64,000 nt of DNA from JAAYJT01 sp037445555 (GTDB lineage Bacteria; Bacteroidota; Bacteroidia; Bacteroidales; JAAYJT01): NCBI GenBank assembly GCA_037445555.1, contig JBBIKG010000018.1, positions 7,909-71,908 of the forward strand, given 5' to 3'. Below the pieces are notes generated by a model. It saw only the letters and a program-made list of their open reading frames with translations. It searched no databases and was not told the origin of the DNA. Position numbers and translations under genes: made by a program. Of the stretch, positions 25,968 to 35,715 are shown in pieces; the stretch's first letter is position 1; each line of letters begins with the position of its first letter.

Positions 25968-27056
25968 ATGACAAAGAAAGAGTTGAGACTCATGAAAGGC
26001 AATGAAGCCGTAGCTGAAGCTGCCATACGAATCGGAGTCGACGGCTATTTTGGGTATCCCATCACCCCGCAGTCGGAGGTACTTGAATACCTGATGGCCG
26101 AGCGACCGTATGATCGCACGGGTATGGTGGTTTTGCAGGCCGAAAGTGAGGTGGCTGCTATCAACATGGTGTATGGAGCGGCCGGATGCGGCATGAAAGC
26201 CCTTACATCTTCCTCAAGTCCCGGCATAAGCCTGAAGCAGGAAGGCATATCCTACCTGGCCGGGGCAGAACTTCCGTGCGTCATCCTGAATGTGGTGCGC
26301 GGCGGCCCGGGGCTTGGCACTATCCAGCCATCCCAATCCGATTATTTCCAGGCGGTAAAAGGAGGTGGACATGGCGATTATCGGATGTTGGTGCTGGCAC
26401 CCGCTTCGGTGCAGGAAATGGCCGACCATGTGGTGCTGGGCTTTGACCTGGCATTTAAATACAGGAATCCGGTGATGATCCTTTCGGACGGAGCCATCGG
26501 GCAGATGATGGAAAAGGTGGAACTTCCGCCACAAATGCCAAGACGTACCATCGAACAGATCGAAAAAGAATGTCCGTGGGCATCGCTGGGCAAGAAAGCC
26601 GACCGCGAGCGGAACATCATCACCTCGCTTGAGCTTGATTCGCTGAAGCAGGAAAAGCATAACCTGCGACTGCAGGAAAAATACGCCCGGATGGAACGTG
26701 AAGAAGTACAATACGAAAAGATTCAGTGCGACGACGCGGAATATCTTCTTGTGGCGTTCGGGACAAGCTCGCGTATTTGCCAAAAGACTATCCAGCTGGC
26801 TCGTGCCAAGGGTATTAAGGTGGGTCTGCTTCGCCCCATCACGCTATTCCCATTCCCGAAGGAAGTACTGTTTGAGCTCTCAAAAACGGTAAAAGGAATA
26901 CTCGTCGTTGAAATGAACGCCGGACAGATGATCGAAGATGTCAAGCTGGCAGTGTGCAGCAGGATCAAGGCCGAACATTACGGAAGGTTTGGAGGTATCA
27001 TGCCTACCCCCACGGAGGTGCTGCAAGCTCTGGAAGAAAAAATTATCGGAGGTTAA
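25968..27056 (+). CDS. korA: 2-oxoacid:ferredoxin oxidoreductase subunit alpha (Kor/Vor)
   Basis: The 362-residue alpha subunit holds pyrimidine-binding domain I and domain II of the PFOR superfamily. Conserved features include the N-terminal GNEAVAEAAIRIGVDGYFGYP, ITPQSEVLEYL, and LTSSSSPGISLKQEG. The C-terminal half has the transketolase-C-like VAFGTSSRIC and VEMNAGQMIEDV. It would oxidatively decarboxylate a 2-oxoacid to the acyl-CoA using ferredoxin, running reversibly in anaerobes. Only 3 nt separate it from the beta subunit. Confidence 0.92.
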   Translation: MTKKELRLMKGNEAVAEAAIRIGVDGYFGYPITPQSEVLEYLMAERPYDRTGMVVLQAESEVAAINMVYGAAGCGMKALTSSSSPGISLKQEGISYLAGAELPCVILNVVRGGPGLGTIQPSQSDYFQAVKGGGHGDYRMLVLAPASVQEMADHVVLGFDLAFKYRNPVMILSDGAIGQMMEKVELPPQMPRRTIEQIEKECPWASLGKKADRERNIITSLELDSLKQEKHNLRLQEKYARMEREEVQYEKIQCDDAEYLLVAFGTSSRICQKTIQLARAKGIKVGLLRPITLFPFPKEVLFELSKTVKGILVVEMNAGQMIEDVKLAVCSRIKAEHYGRFGGIMPTPTEVLQALEEKIIGG

Positions 27057-27059
27057 GAC

Positions 27060-27839
27060 ATGGAAAAATCGATGACCAACCCACAAATCATTAGCCACGA
27101 AAACCTGGTCTATAAAAAGTCCCGGGTACTTACCGATAATGTGCTTAGCTATTGCCCCGGCTGCGGCCATGGAACCGTGCACCGCCTCATTGCCGAGGTA
27201 ATCGACGAAATGGGAATACAGGACAAGTCTATCGGCATAGCGCCGGTCGGCTGCTCAGTACTTGCCTATAAATTCTTTGATATTGATATGCAGCAGGCGG
27301 CGCACGGACGTGCTCCGGCACTCGCCACGGCCATCAAACGCCTTTTGCCCGACAGATTTGTTTTTACCTATCAGGGCGATGGTGACCTTGCTGCCATCGG
27401 TACCGCCGAAACGATTCACGCGTGCAACCGTGGCGAGAATTTTACCGTTATCTTTATCAATAACGGCATTTATGGAATGACCGGCGGCCAGATGGCGCCC
27501 ACCACGCTGGCCGGCATGAAGTCATCCACATCGCCCTACGGCCGCGACCTGCATATAATGGGCAATCCCCTTAAAATTACCGAACTCGTCGCCCAGTTGC
27601 CCGGAACGTGTTTTGTAACACGCCAGGCTGTGCATACTCCGGCCAATGTTCGTAAGGCGAAAAAAGCAATCAGGCTGGCATTCGAATACCAGAGCCGGAA
27701 TATGGGTCTGAGCTTCATCGAGGTAGTTTCGAATTGCAACTCGGGATGGAAAATGACACCCAACCAGGCAAACCAATGGATGGTTGAGAATATGTTTCCG
27801 TTCTACCCGCTTGGCGATATCAAAACACCCGAAAAGTAA
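27060..27839 (+). CDS. korB: 2-oxoacid:ferredoxin oxidoreductase subunit beta (TPP-binding)
   Basis: A 259-residue subunit carrying the thiamine diphosphate site. YCPGCGHGTVHRL is the N-terminal block; the TPP motif is GDGDLAAIGTAETIHA followed by NNGIYGMTGGQ (the GDG-x~26-NN form). SNCNSGWKMTPNQA near the C-terminus is typical of KorB/VorA. It pairs with KorA, KorC and the ferredoxin subunit encoded next to it. An internal ATG at 27072 is an alternative start. Confidence 0.93.
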   Translation: MEKSMTNPQIISHENLVYKKSRVLTDNVLSYCPGCGHGTVHRLIAEVIDEMGIQDKSIGIAPVGCSVLAYKFFDIDMQQAAHGRAPALATAIKRLLPDRFVFTYQGDGDLAAIGTAETIHACNRGENFTVIFINNGIYGMTGGQMAPTTLAGMKSSTSPYGRDLHIMGNPLKITELVAQLPGTCFVTRQAVHTPANVRKAKKAIRLAFEYQSRNMGLSFIEVVSNCNSGWKMTPNQANQWMVENMFPFYPLGDIKTPEK

Positions 27840-27877
27840 ACCCTTTACCCGATCATAAACCTAACACCTCACTATCA

Positions 27878-28423
27878 ATGACAGAAGAATTAATCATAGC
27901 CGGTTTTGGAGGACAAGGCGTACTTTCGATGGGTAAAATTCTTGCCTACAGCGGTATTATGCAGGATCAGGAAGTTAGCTGGATGCCTTCGTACGGACCC
28001 GAGATGCGAGGAGGTACCGCCAATGTTACCGTTATCCTGAGTGATGAGCGCATCTCAAGTCCAATCCTCAACCAATACGATACAGCCATCATACTCAACC
28101 AGCAGTCGATGGATAAGTTTGAAAAAACGGTTAAGCCCGGCGGCGTGTTAATCTATGACAGCAATGGTATCACAAGACATCCCGAGCGAAAAGATATTAC
28201 CATATACCGGGTTGATGCCGCCGATGAAGCTGCAAAGATGGGGCTGACCAAGGTATTTAACATGATCGTGCTGGGTGGATATCTGAAGGCTAAACCCGTT
28301 GTTGAGCTGGAAAATGTTATACTTGGACTGAAGAAATCTCTTCCCACACGCTACCATAACCTTATCCCTGAGAATGAAAAAGCCATCCGAAGGGGTATGG
28401 AGATCATCACCAGGGTACCCTGA
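27878..28423 (+). CDS. korC: 2-oxoacid:ferredoxin oxidoreductase subunit gamma
   Basis: The 181-residue gamma subunit (PFOR domain III) starts with IAGFGGQGVLSMGKILAYSG, the Rossmann-like motif of the family, followed by WMPSYGPEMRGGTANVTVI. It completes the four-subunit enzyme and ends the operon; a strong intrinsic terminator lies 84 nt further on. The 38-nt gap to korB is the widest in the operon. Confidence 0.92.
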   Translation: MTEELIIAGFGGQGVLSMGKILAYSGIMQDQEVSWMPSYGPEMRGGTANVTVILSDERISSPILNQYDTAIILNQQSMDKFEKTVKPGGVLIYDSNGITRHPERKDITIYRVDAADEAAKMGLTKVFNMIVLGGYLKAKPVVELENVILGLKKSLPTRYHNLIPENEKAIRRGMEIITRVP

Positions 28424-28506
28424 GAGTTTTACCCAATTAGGTTTTTTCCGGCAAGCCCTATCTGATTTCATCAGGCACTGACCGCTGTTGTCTGTTACTT
28501 CTTTCG

Positions 28507-28538
28507 ATTACCGGCCATTCTGCCGGTAATATTTTTTT
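28507..28538 (+). terminator. Intrinsic terminator of the kor operon
   Basis: A perfect 9-bp stem ATTACCGGC/GCCGGTAAT (28507-28515, 28522-28530) with a 6-nt loop is followed by ATTTTTTT. This is the clearest factor-independent terminator in the window. Confidence 0.85.
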
Positions 28539-28593
28539 GTGCCGGTCGTTTAAGATATCAGAATTGCATGGCAACCTACTGAATTCATTGTTT

Positions 28594-30510
28594 ATGAAAG
28601 TATCTTTCCGGCTGATATCTGCGTGCCTGATGTGCCTGGCCGTAGGCCTGGCGCCTGTACAGGCCCTGGCACAGCAAAATCCCGTTAATACATCTGCAAA
28701 CTCAGTTGCAGAACCGGAGGCGGCTACAGGCTTTACTGCGCAATCTGCCACCCTGTTCATCAACAGGTTTCTGCAGCAGCAACAGATGCATCAAGCCGCC
28801 GGGGGTACTCTTGAGCAGTCGTTGCGCCGCCTGCTTGACCAGGCAGCTGAGCCTTTTGATTCGGTGCGCCTGCGGCTCGAACGTATTCCCGTCAGTCCTG
28901 CGCTCGTGAAGCCAATGGCCGTTGCATATCAGGATACCCTGCCTTTGCGATGGCTGGATCCAAGACATTTCATCATTGATACGGTCAGGCTCGATCGCGA
29001 ACCCGTCGTGATCTACAAAACCATACTCATGCGCGCCCTCGATCCTGTCGCACTTTCAGTGCTTGAACCGTCGCCCCTGCTCAAAAACCAGGTCGAAGCC
29101 CTTCTTAAAGCCTCTGATACCATTACCAATGTAAGGATTGACTATACTTATCTCTCAAAGAAAAATATACAGGTGTTTGAACTGCGTGGTGGCCAGGTGT
29201 ATCCGTCCGTTGTTGGTGACAAAAGCGCTGCAACTGCGATAATTCTCGACGATTCTGCCAACCTTGTTATATCCGGATTCCGCACGGTGTTTTCTGACAC
29301 AGAAGGGAAAAGGTTTGGAAGTGTTTATGACCTGCAGGCCTCCGATTCGCTGCAGCGCGCTGTTCACACCTTGATTTCCTACGTGCAGCAACGGGATTCG
29401 ATACTTATTCAACTCAGAAATCATGACGGTCATGTCACCGGCTTCTGGCTCTCAGGTATAAGAGATGATCTGTTTCGTTACTGGGTGAAAAACTCTAGTG
29501 ACGATTCGGTCTCCATCTGGCTGGGAAACCCCCGAAAACAAGACCTGACACTGGTTCTTGAAGATAATGTTCGCATCGAACGGATGCGGAAATGGCGTTC
29601 GGATGAAGCCTTGATTACATTTCCTAAGCCTTCGAGAATGCTTCAGCCGATGAAACCTGTGACAGAAACACCTGCCTATTGGGATGTGGGGTATAACAGC
29701 TCGTTTTCTTTCAATCAGAACTACCTCTCAAACTGGGCAAGGGGAGGAGAGAGCTCATTTTCGGGCATGTTAGATGCAGGGAGCAGGGCGGTATACACCA
29801 ATAAAGAGAACAAAACCCAGTGGACAAACACGTTAAGGCTTCGCTACGGTGCTATCTGGACAAAAGCTAGGGGGATTCGTACCAGTAACGATATTCTTGA
29901 GCTGAACTCCAAATACAACAAAGTGATCAAAGGAAAGTTGGATTTCAGCACGGTCATGTTCATGAAAACCCAGGTGGCAAAAGGCTATAAACTTCCTGCC
30001 GATACAAGGCCAGTATCTAAATTCATGAGCCCGGGATCGATTATCGTGGGTATGGGGTTGGAATACAAGCCATGGGAAAAAACGATGATCAATTTCAGCA
30101 TGCTAAGCTATAAAAACACGTTTGTACTCGATACAGCCAGCATCGATCAGCGCACTTTTGGCATTGACAGGTTTAAAAAGTCGAAACAGGAAATGGGCGG
30201 GCAGCTTGTGATGAAAAACACAATGACCGTGCTTGATGGCACCAACCTGTCAAACTCTGTCCGTCTGTTTTCGAACTACCTCAGCAACCCTCAAAATGTG
30301 GATGTGGAATGGGAGATGAGTGTCGAAAAACAAATTAACTGGTTTCTGGGTGTGCGGTTTAGCTTTCACCTTATATATGACGATGATTCCCGATTTCCTG
30401 TGCTGGATGAGGCCGGCAAACCCATTCTTTTACCAGACGGATCAAAAAAACTGCAACCCCGTACCCAACTCAACCAGTTTATGGGTTTGACATTTTCCAT
30501 CAAACTTTAG
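28594..30510 (+). CDS. DUF3078 outer-membrane-type protein
   Basis: A 638-residue secreted protein. The start at ATG 28594 gives a clear signal peptide (MKVSFRLISACLMCLAVGLA, cleaved near ALAQQ). The middle (about 60-340) is of unknown fold. From about residue 365 it matches DUF3078: WDVGYNSSFSFNQNYLSNWA, RGGESSFSGML, then strands such as NTLRLRYGAIWTKARG, FSTVMFMKTQVAKGY, and a final barrel-like strand ending in FMGLTFSIKL. DUF3078 proteins are found in Bacteroidota envelopes; function unknown. Its last 4 nt overlap the convergent TPR lipoprotein gene. Confidence 0.85.
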   Translation: MKVSFRLISACLMCLAVGLAPVQALAQQNPVNTSANSVAEPEAATGFTAQSATLFINRFLQQQQMHQAAGGTLEQSLRRLLDQAAEPFDSVRLRLERIPVSPALVKPMAVAYQDTLPLRWLDPRHFIIDTVRLDREPVVIYKTILMRALDPVALSVLEPSPLLKNQVEALLKASDTITNVRIDYTYLSKKNIQVFELRGGQVYPSVVGDKSAATAIILDDSANLVISGFRTVFSDTEGKRFGSVYDLQASDSLQRAVHTLISYVQQRDSILIQLRNHDGHVTGFWLSGIRDDLFRYWVKNSSDDSVSIWLGNPRKQDLTLVLEDNVRIERMRKWRSDEALITFPKPSRMLQPMKPVTETPAYWDVGYNSSFSFNQNYLSNWARGGESSFSGMLDAGSRAVYTNKENKTQWTNTLRLRYGAIWTKARGIRTSNDILELNSKYNKVIKGKLDFSTVMFMKTQVAKGYKLPADTRPVSKFMSPGSIIVGMGLEYKPWEKTMINFSMLSYKNTFVLDTASIDQRTFGIDRFKKSKQEMGGQLVMKNTMTVLDGTNLSNSVRLFSNYLSNPQNVDVEWEMSVEKQINWFLGVRFSFHLIYDDDSRFPVLDEAGKPILLPDGSKKLQPRTQLNQFMGLTFSIKL

Positions 30511-31667
30511 GGACCGTTCAGCAATTTCTTTTCGAGGATTGCAGCTTTTTCGCTGATATGCAACATTTTGTAAAGATACTGCATTTTTGAGATTGTAGCT
30601 TTGTCTGCAGGCCGGGTTGCATAGACTTCATCCAGCAAAGTCACCGCTGAGTTAAAGGAGCTGGCTGCTCGGTCTTTCTCTGTTTGAAAATAGCTGCGGT
30701 TTGAAATCGCCCTGGACTTTACCTCGATCTCTACGCCCTGGTTGTAGTAGCAGGTGGCGAGGCTGAGCATGATTTGTACATTATCTGGTGCATGTTTCAA
30801 TGCTTCGGTGTAAGACAGAAGCGCGTTACGGTTATCGTCGGCATGTTCGTAGGCCAATCCTTTTGCAGCAAACAAAGCAGAATTTGAGGGCCTAATTCCT
30901 ATTGCCTGATCAAGAACGCGTACGGCTTCCTTGAAATCACCTGAACGAAGGTAGTAATCAGCAAACATGAGCACGAGCGTTTCGCTGTCATTGATTCGTT
31001 CTATGTTTTCTTGCAAAATTACCTTGGCACGAATGGTATCTGCGTTTTGCAACAGAGCCTCAAAAAGAAGCTGCGAGAGTTGTAACGATGGTTTGGTTTC
31101 GTTAAGCTGCCAGAGATATCTTGTCGCCTTCTCCCAGTTCGAGCTTTCGTAGGCTGCCAGCGCTGTATTGTACATCAGGCTGGTGTCGGGCTGAAGCGAA
31201 ACGAACGGCTTTTGGGAGATTTCCATTGCTGTTTCAAATGCCTTGAGTGCGGCATCTGGCCTTCGGTTTTTGAATTGATTCTCGCCAAGTTTCTGAAACC
31301 CATTTATCATTTGCACATACTTCGGTCTGACCTGTTTCCTGAGTGCATCACTTCCGGCCAGCGAAATCGCCTTTTCGTATGATTCATATGCTGTGTAAAG
31401 CTGATTTGGGTAGAGCTCGATAAGTTTTTTATCGTTCTTCCTTTCTCCTTCGAAATAGGCTACCAGGCAAAGATTACCGCGTACGACCCACACCCTTGCC
31501 TGTTTAGCCATCTTTTCATTTGCAATAAGATCCTCCACCACTCCCTTGGCTTCGTTGTATTTGGATGTCTCCATCAGGTGCGACACGGCTATCAGTCGGC
31601 TTTTCTGCAGGGGGGCAACCGATTTGCAGCCTGAGAGTATTATTGCCAGAATTAGAAGCTTTCTCAT
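30507..31667 (-). CDS. TPR-repeat lipoprotein
   Basis: A 386-residue protein starting at ATG 31667, with lipoprotein signal MRKLLILAIILSGC (Cys14). The mature part is nearly all helical and contains several tetratricopeptide-like repeats (for example AYESYEKAISLAGSDALRK, ALKAFETAMEISQKP, AVRVLDQAIGIRPSNSALFA, ALLSYTEALKHAPDNVQIML). Such proteins usually scaffold envelope complexes. Its stop overlaps that of the convergent DUF3078 gene, but they are on opposite strands, so a functional link is not implied. Confidence 0.8.
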   Translation of the reverse strand: MRKLLILAIILSGCKSVAPLQKSRLIAVSHLMETSKYNEAKGVVEDLIANEKMAKQARVWVVRGNLCLVAYFEGERKNDKKLIELYPNQLYTAYESYEKAISLAGSDALRKQVRPKYVQMINGFQKLGENQFKNRRPDAALKAFETAMEISQKPFVSLQPDTSLMYNTALAAYESSNWEKATRYLWQLNETKPSLQLSQLLFEALLQNADTIRAKVILQENIERINDSETLVLMFADYYLRSGDFKEAVRVLDQAIGIRPSNSALFAAKGLAYEHADDNRNALLSYTEALKHAPDNVQIMLSLATCYYNQGVEIEVKSRAISNRSYFQTEKDRAASSFNSAVTLLDEVYATRPADKATISKMQYLYKMLHISEKAAILEKKLLNGP

Positions 31668-31832
31668 ATCTGTAGGTACCACTGGCAAATGAAAGTTACC
31701 TCATTGATCCAGCAGAATGATTTTAAAAAGAGGGATAATTATTTCTGCCTTGATCAGAACGAAATTCTTTCCTTCGCATTGTACATGATGAATTAAATCC
31801 TGAGTGATGCGAATACCGCAGCGGTCTATGGC

Positions 31833-31840
31833 TACCTTTG
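31833..31840 (+). promoter_or_regulatory. -7 promoter box of the TIGR02757 gene
   Basis: TACCTTTG matches TAnnTTTG exactly. Transcription would start near 31846, which favours the ATG at 31876 over an upstream TTG at 31849. Confidence 0.5.
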
Positions 31841-31875
31841 TTTAACAATTGCCACGAACTAATTTCTGTGCGACT

Positions 31876-32646
31876 ATGAAAAACCCGGATTGGCTTGGCG
31901 AATTACTTGAATCTGCTTACTGCAAATACAACTCTCCCACATTTATCAGTGATGATCCGATTGCCATTCCTCACATGTTTTCAAAGCTAGGCGATATTGA
32001 AATCAGTGGCTTTTTTGCTGCAATGCTTTCGTGGGGTCGGCGCGAACAGATCGTGAAAGCCTCGTTGGAGCTGATGCGACGCTTCGATTTTGAACCGTAC
32101 GATTTTGTGATCAATGCCTCAGCCGATGAGTTGAAACGCGTCACCCCATTTGTCCACAGAACTTTCAATTCTATTGATTGTGAGGTGTTTATTCTGCAAT
32201 TAAGATACTTGCTGCATCGGTACAAGACACTCGAAAATGCTTTCACCGTCGATTGTCAGGAAAAGGATACAGCACAGCGTATCAGCAATTTTAAACAGAA
32301 ATTCTTCATCGGAAACCATGTTCGGAGAAGCGAAAAACACCTTCCCGATCCCCATCGCGGGTCGGCAGCCAAGCGATTAAATATGTTTCTCAGATGGATG
32401 GTACGATATGACGGCAGGGGAGTCGATTTCGGTATCTGGAAGACGGTAAGGCCTGAGGACTTAATATGTCCGCTCGATCTGCATTCAGGAAACGTAGCCA
32501 GGCGGCTCGGGCTGCTCGAACGTAAACCGAATGACTGGAAAGCTGCCGTCGAACTTACCCAAAACCTCAAGCAGTTTGATGCAAGCGATCCTGTGAAATA
32601 TGATTTTGCCCTGTTTGGTTTGGGATGGTACGAGAAATTCAGGTAA
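31876..32646 (+). CDS. TIGR02757 / DUF2400 family protein
   Basis: A 256-residue protein (start ATG 31876) matching the TIGR02757/DUF2400 family of Bacteroidota: GELLESAYCKYNSPTFISDD near the N-terminus, EISGFFAAMLSWGRREQIVK, HRTFNSIDCEVFI, then the HhH-like DPHRGSAAKRLNMFLRWMVR, LICPLDLHSGNVARRLGLL and a final DPVKYDFALFGLG. The last blocks resemble helix-hairpin-helix DNA glycosylases (endonuclease III/OGG type), so a DNA-repair role is plausible, but not proven. Glutathione peroxidase follows after 77 nt on the same strand. Confidence 0.85.
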   Translation: MKNPDWLGELLESAYCKYNSPTFISDDPIAIPHMFSKLGDIEISGFFAAMLSWGRREQIVKASLELMRRFDFEPYDFVINASADELKRVTPFVHRTFNSIDCEVFILQLRYLLHRYKTLENAFTVDCQEKDTAQRISNFKQKFFIGNHVRRSEKHLPDPHRGSAAKRLNMFLRWMVRYDGRGVDFGIWKTVRPEDLICPLDLHSGNVARRLGLLERKPNDWKAAVELTQNLKQFDASDPVKYDFALFGLGWYEKFR

Positions 32647-32723
32647 GCCCGGGGCATTCGCACCTTGGTCGTGAACATCAGGATGAATTAGTTGTTTATG
32701 ACTTGCACCAAATAATTCAACGA

Positions 32724-33260
32724 ATGAAAACAATTTTTTTATTTACTCTTATACTCATTGCAGTTATGTCAACCTATGCTCAGCCATCTGTACATTCCTT
32801 CAAAATAAAAACCCTCAGCGGTGAAATATTTGATATGGCATCGCTAAAGGGCAAAAAGGTATTGATTGTAAATACGGCATCAAAATGCGGACTTACTCCC
32901 CAGTTCAAACAGCTTCAGCAATTGTACGATACGTACCAGGACAGAAATTTTGTGATCATCGGATTTCCGGCCAATAATTTCCTTAACCAGGAGCCCGGCA
33001 CAAATGAAGAAATAGCTGAGTTCTGTTCTACGAATTATGGGGTTACCTTTCCGATGATGTCCAAAATTTCCGTCAAGGGCGATGATATGGACCCAATCTA
33101 TCAGTGGCTGACAAAAAAGAGCCTGAATGGTGTCGCCGATTCTGAGGTCTCGTGGAATTTTCAGAAGTATCTGATCGATGAGCAGGGCAGGCTGGTAAAA
33201 TCATTCTCGCCGCGCACCAGCCCTATGGCCGACGAAATTGTTGAGTGGATACAGAAATAG
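32724..33260 (+). CDS. Glutathione-peroxidase family thiol peroxidase, exported
   Basis: A 178-residue peroxidase with an N-terminal signal peptide (MKTIFLFTLILIAVMSTYAQ), therefore expected in the periplasm. The peroxidatic cysteine is Cys55 in VNTASKCGLTPQF, with the family blocks FPANNFLNQEPGTNEEI and VSWNFQKYLID (Gln, Trp and Asn of the active site). Bacterial members of this type generally use thioredoxin-like reductants rather than glutathione. The start at ATG 32724 was chosen because the upstream extension lacks family similarity and overlaps the preceding gene. Convergent with yaaA, 8 nt apart. Confidence 0.92.
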   Translation: MKTIFLFTLILIAVMSTYAQPSVHSFKIKTLSGEIFDMASLKGKKVLIVNTASKCGLTPQFKQLQQLYDTYQDRNFVIIGFPANNFLNQEPGTNEEIAEFCSTNYGVTFPMMSKISVKGDDMDPIYQWLTKKSLNGVADSEVSWNFQKYLIDEQGRLVKSFSPRTSPMADEIVEWIQK

Positions 33261-33268
33261 TATCCTTG

Positions 33269-34033
33269 TCAGCCTCGTGTAAATATCCATCTATTTACGT
33301 CCGACAAGGGTTCCATGTAGTGGTAGCCCTCAGAGTCGAACAGTTTGAGGTCCTCTGCAACCGTAATGGCGTTTTTTATTATGAATCGTGTCATCAGGCC
33401 ACGTGCACGCTTCGCATACATTGATATTACCTTATACTTCCCCTGGCTATATTCCTGAAACACCGGTTGAATGACCCTGGTCTTCAGATTCCTGAAACCT
33501 ATGGCTTTCGCATACTCATCCGAAGCAAGGTTGATCAGGATTCCAGACCTCTCCCCGGCAAGCAGCTGCTGAAGATGAGCGGTGATCGAACCCGTCCAAA
33601 ACTGATATAGATCTTTATTTTCAGCCACTCCAAGTTTCGTAGCCATCTCGAGGCGATAAGGTAAAATCAGGTCAAACGGGCGGAGGACGCCATACAAGCC
33701 TGACAAAACCCTGAGGTGCCGTTGAGCAAAATCCAGCTCCTGGGCAGATAAATCATCTGCCTGCAAGCCCTGATACACATTGCCCCTGTAGACCAGAATA
33801 GCAGGTTTGCCCTGGGAAACATGCTCCTCAGTGCGCCACTGGGCATAACTATGAGCCGCCTGAGAGGCCAGTTTATAACTGAGGTTAAGGAGTTGTTCAA
33901 GTTGCGACAGGCCGAGGGTTCTCATTTCTTCGGCAATTGCTGATGCTTGGTTCAGAAAAACCGGCAAGGTGGCCTGTTCGAGATTCCGGACATCAAAATC
34001 AAGAGTTTTAGCCGGGGATAGTAGTGCAATCAT
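33269..34033 (-). CDS. yaaA: Peroxide stress protein YaaA (DUF328)
   Basis: A 254-residue cytoplasmic protein. It begins MIALLSPAKTLDF, typical of YaaA, and continues with the family blocks SYKLASQAAHSYAQW, AILVYRGNVYQGLQADDLS, LRVLSGLYGVLRPFDLILPY and INLASDEYAKAIG. In E. coli YaaA lowers free iron and so limits hydroxyl-radical damage during H2O2 stress. It lies within 10 kb of a peroxidase, katG and a Fur-family regulator, in line with such a role. Confidence 0.95.
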   Translation of the reverse strand: MIALLSPAKTLDFDVRNLEQATLPVFLNQASAIAEEMRTLGLSQLEQLLNLSYKLASQAAHSYAQWRTEEHVSQGKPAILVYRGNVYQGLQADDLSAQELDFAQRHLRVLSGLYGVLRPFDLILPYRLEMATKLGVAENKDLYQFWTGSITAHLQQLLAGERSGILINLASDEYAKAIGFRNLKTRVIQPVFQEYSQGKYKVISMYAKRARGLMTRFIIKNAITVAEDLKLFDSEGYHYMEPLSDVNRWIFTRG

Positions 34034-34236
34034 TTACGTGTTTTATTCAGGAACAAACAAATGTCAAACTTGGTTTAACGTTCCGTGCGGAAATACTCCG
34101 TCCGTTGCATAAGTTTTCCGGATTTCCCATTCAACGAAAAATTCGCATATGCAGGTGGAAGTCATTCCTGAATGGAGCAGGACAAGGTACCAGCCCAATA
34201 TTTATCTTTTCTTAGACAGTGCCGGTTACAACTCAT

Positions 34237-34758
34237 TCAGATCCGCCAAGGATATTGCTTCCTCACCACGCAATGCCTGCCGGTAGGCTCAAAGGCCAGG
34301 TCAATCCGGAATACTAACCCGGGTTGATCATGTAAATACGGCTCCACAATTTTCACTAAGTATTTTTTCGCTTTCATGCCCCTGATTTCAATCTCCATGT
34401 CGTATAAACACAGGCAGCGGCAGGCAGCTTCCTTTTCGTATTCCTCAATAATCAATGTGTCACCGTTGAGCTTCGTCTGACAGTGCAGATACCCGGGACA
34501 ACAATTAAATCCTGCATTCTCATGTATGACCGAAAGTATGCCACTGGATTTGTCAAATGCATACCGTATACACGATAGGGTGTCACTTATTTCGGTTTCG
34601 GTCAGATCCATAGTTTTTTGCGCCTTGCATGATGTATGGCCGACCACCCTCCCTGAAGCCAGATGTTGATTGCTTTCGCAGAATTTGCCGCATGCGCTGA
34701 GGATCGCGAAAATGATAATGCTTGTAATTGTAATGATAAAACTTTTATGGGCCATCAT
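34237..34758 (-). CDS. Cysteine-rich lipoprotein, unknown function
   Basis: A 173-residue lipoprotein with signal peptide and lipobox FAILSAC (Cys about 22). The mature protein contains a pattern of about ten cysteines, including FNCCPGYLHC and the dense ACRCLCLYDMEIEI segment. The last resembles a motif that recurs in small Bacteroidota lipoproteins and could bind metal or form disulfides. Next gene (14 nt upstream on the same strand) codes for a barrel-like protein. No enzymatic family recognised. Confidence 0.7.
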   Translation of the reverse strand: MMAHKSFIITITSIIIFAILSACGKFCESNQHLASGRVVGHTSCKAQKTMDLTETEISDTLSCIRYAFDKSSGILSVIHENAGFNCCPGYLHCQTKLNGDTLIIEEYEKEAACRCLCLYDMEIEIRGMKAKKYLVKIVEPYLHDQPGLVFRIDLAFEPTGRHCVVRKQYPWRI

Positions 34759-34771
34759 TATTAAAGTTTCT

Positions 34772-35290
34772 TCATAAGCTTACACCGAGGCTGAATCCCA
34801 AAGGAATAAACAGAATGTCCTCAGTTTCTCTGAACGGCCATTCAAAATACACACGAACGCTTATTCTGCCAGATACAAAAGGGTGCAGCCGATAACCGAA
34901 TATGGGGTAAAAAAACAAATGCTGGTTGGTGTTACCATTTATAATGGTTGCGCCGAAGCCGGCTTCCGCGAAATTCCGCTTCCTGCCAAAGTTAATCGTT
35001 GTATGAACCGGTAGGGTGAAGTAGGTTGACGGAGGTGTGCACGGGCCCCAAACGCATAACCTAAACTCCTGGTTAAACCCTGCGCCTATCCTGGCTGCAA
35101 CCATGAAGGTTGAATCGACCATAAACAAGCGTTCAAAATTGATGGCAAAGATGGAGGCATCACCCAGGGCACTCAGGCTGATTACATGCAAAGGTCTTGA
35201 CATGGGTTTCTGTTGCCCTGGCTGAGCGCAAAGGCCAGATGAGAGCATAATTATTGGCAGAAACAACCCTAGGTAAATGATTTTTATCAT
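34772..35290 (-). CDS. Small outer-membrane beta-barrel-like protein
   Basis: A 172-residue exported protein. The start at ATG 35290 gives a signal peptide (MIKIIYLGLFLPIIMLSSGL, cleavage near CAQ). The remaining sequence shows eight or so amphipathic strands (HVISLSALGDASIFAINFER, TFMVAARIGAGFN, NFAEAGFGATIING, HPFVSGRISVRVYFEW) and ends in GFSLGVSL, as expected for a small barrel. Followed after 13 nt by the cysteine-rich lipoprotein, with which it probably shares a transcript. Confidence 0.7.
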   Translation of the reverse strand: MIKIIYLGLFLPIIMLSSGLCAQPGQQKPMSRPLHVISLSALGDASIFAINFERLFMVDSTFMVAARIGAGFNQEFRLCVWGPCTPPSTYFTLPVHTTINFGRKRNFAEAGFGATIINGNTNQHLFFYPIFGYRLHPFVSGRISVRVYFEWPFRETEDILFIPLGFSLGVSL

Positions 35291-35715
35291 CAAAGCGTAT
35301 TTTTTCGTTTCAGACCTATTAGGTTTTGCGCACACATTCCTAAGCCTTATTCATTTTTGGATTAAAAAAATGGACCCTGACTTTGCTCCTGCAATCATTA
35401 ATACTGAATAGCCATATCATGGTGGCAGTGTTGCCGTATTGAATCCTTCGATCATTCGTCAGACTAGCAAGTCGGAAAATTGCTTTCCGGATCCGGATTG
35501 CTATCATGATACTATTCTCCTTCACAACTATCGACAGGAAAACTATTCAACTCACTAATTGCTTATAAAGATAGTCATTTATGTCGGCAATTGCAATCTT
35601 TCTGCCGAAAGAATCCATTACACGCTTTTAAGGATACATGGATACAAATTTTCGGATTCTTTAAAGACAAGATTCTGCCCGCCAACAGTCCTGAAAGGAA
35701 AAAAACATCACGATG
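35291..35715. other. Gene-free stretch
   Basis: About 425 bases. Short frames here have no recognisable similarity and poor codon structure. The adjacent ion-channel pseudogene suggests that this whole patch is decaying sequence. Confidence 0.45.

Noticed and set aside
35340..35525. 61-codon minus-strand frame
   Set aside because: Only basic, low-complexity residues with no signal peptide or family match; lies in a decaying region.
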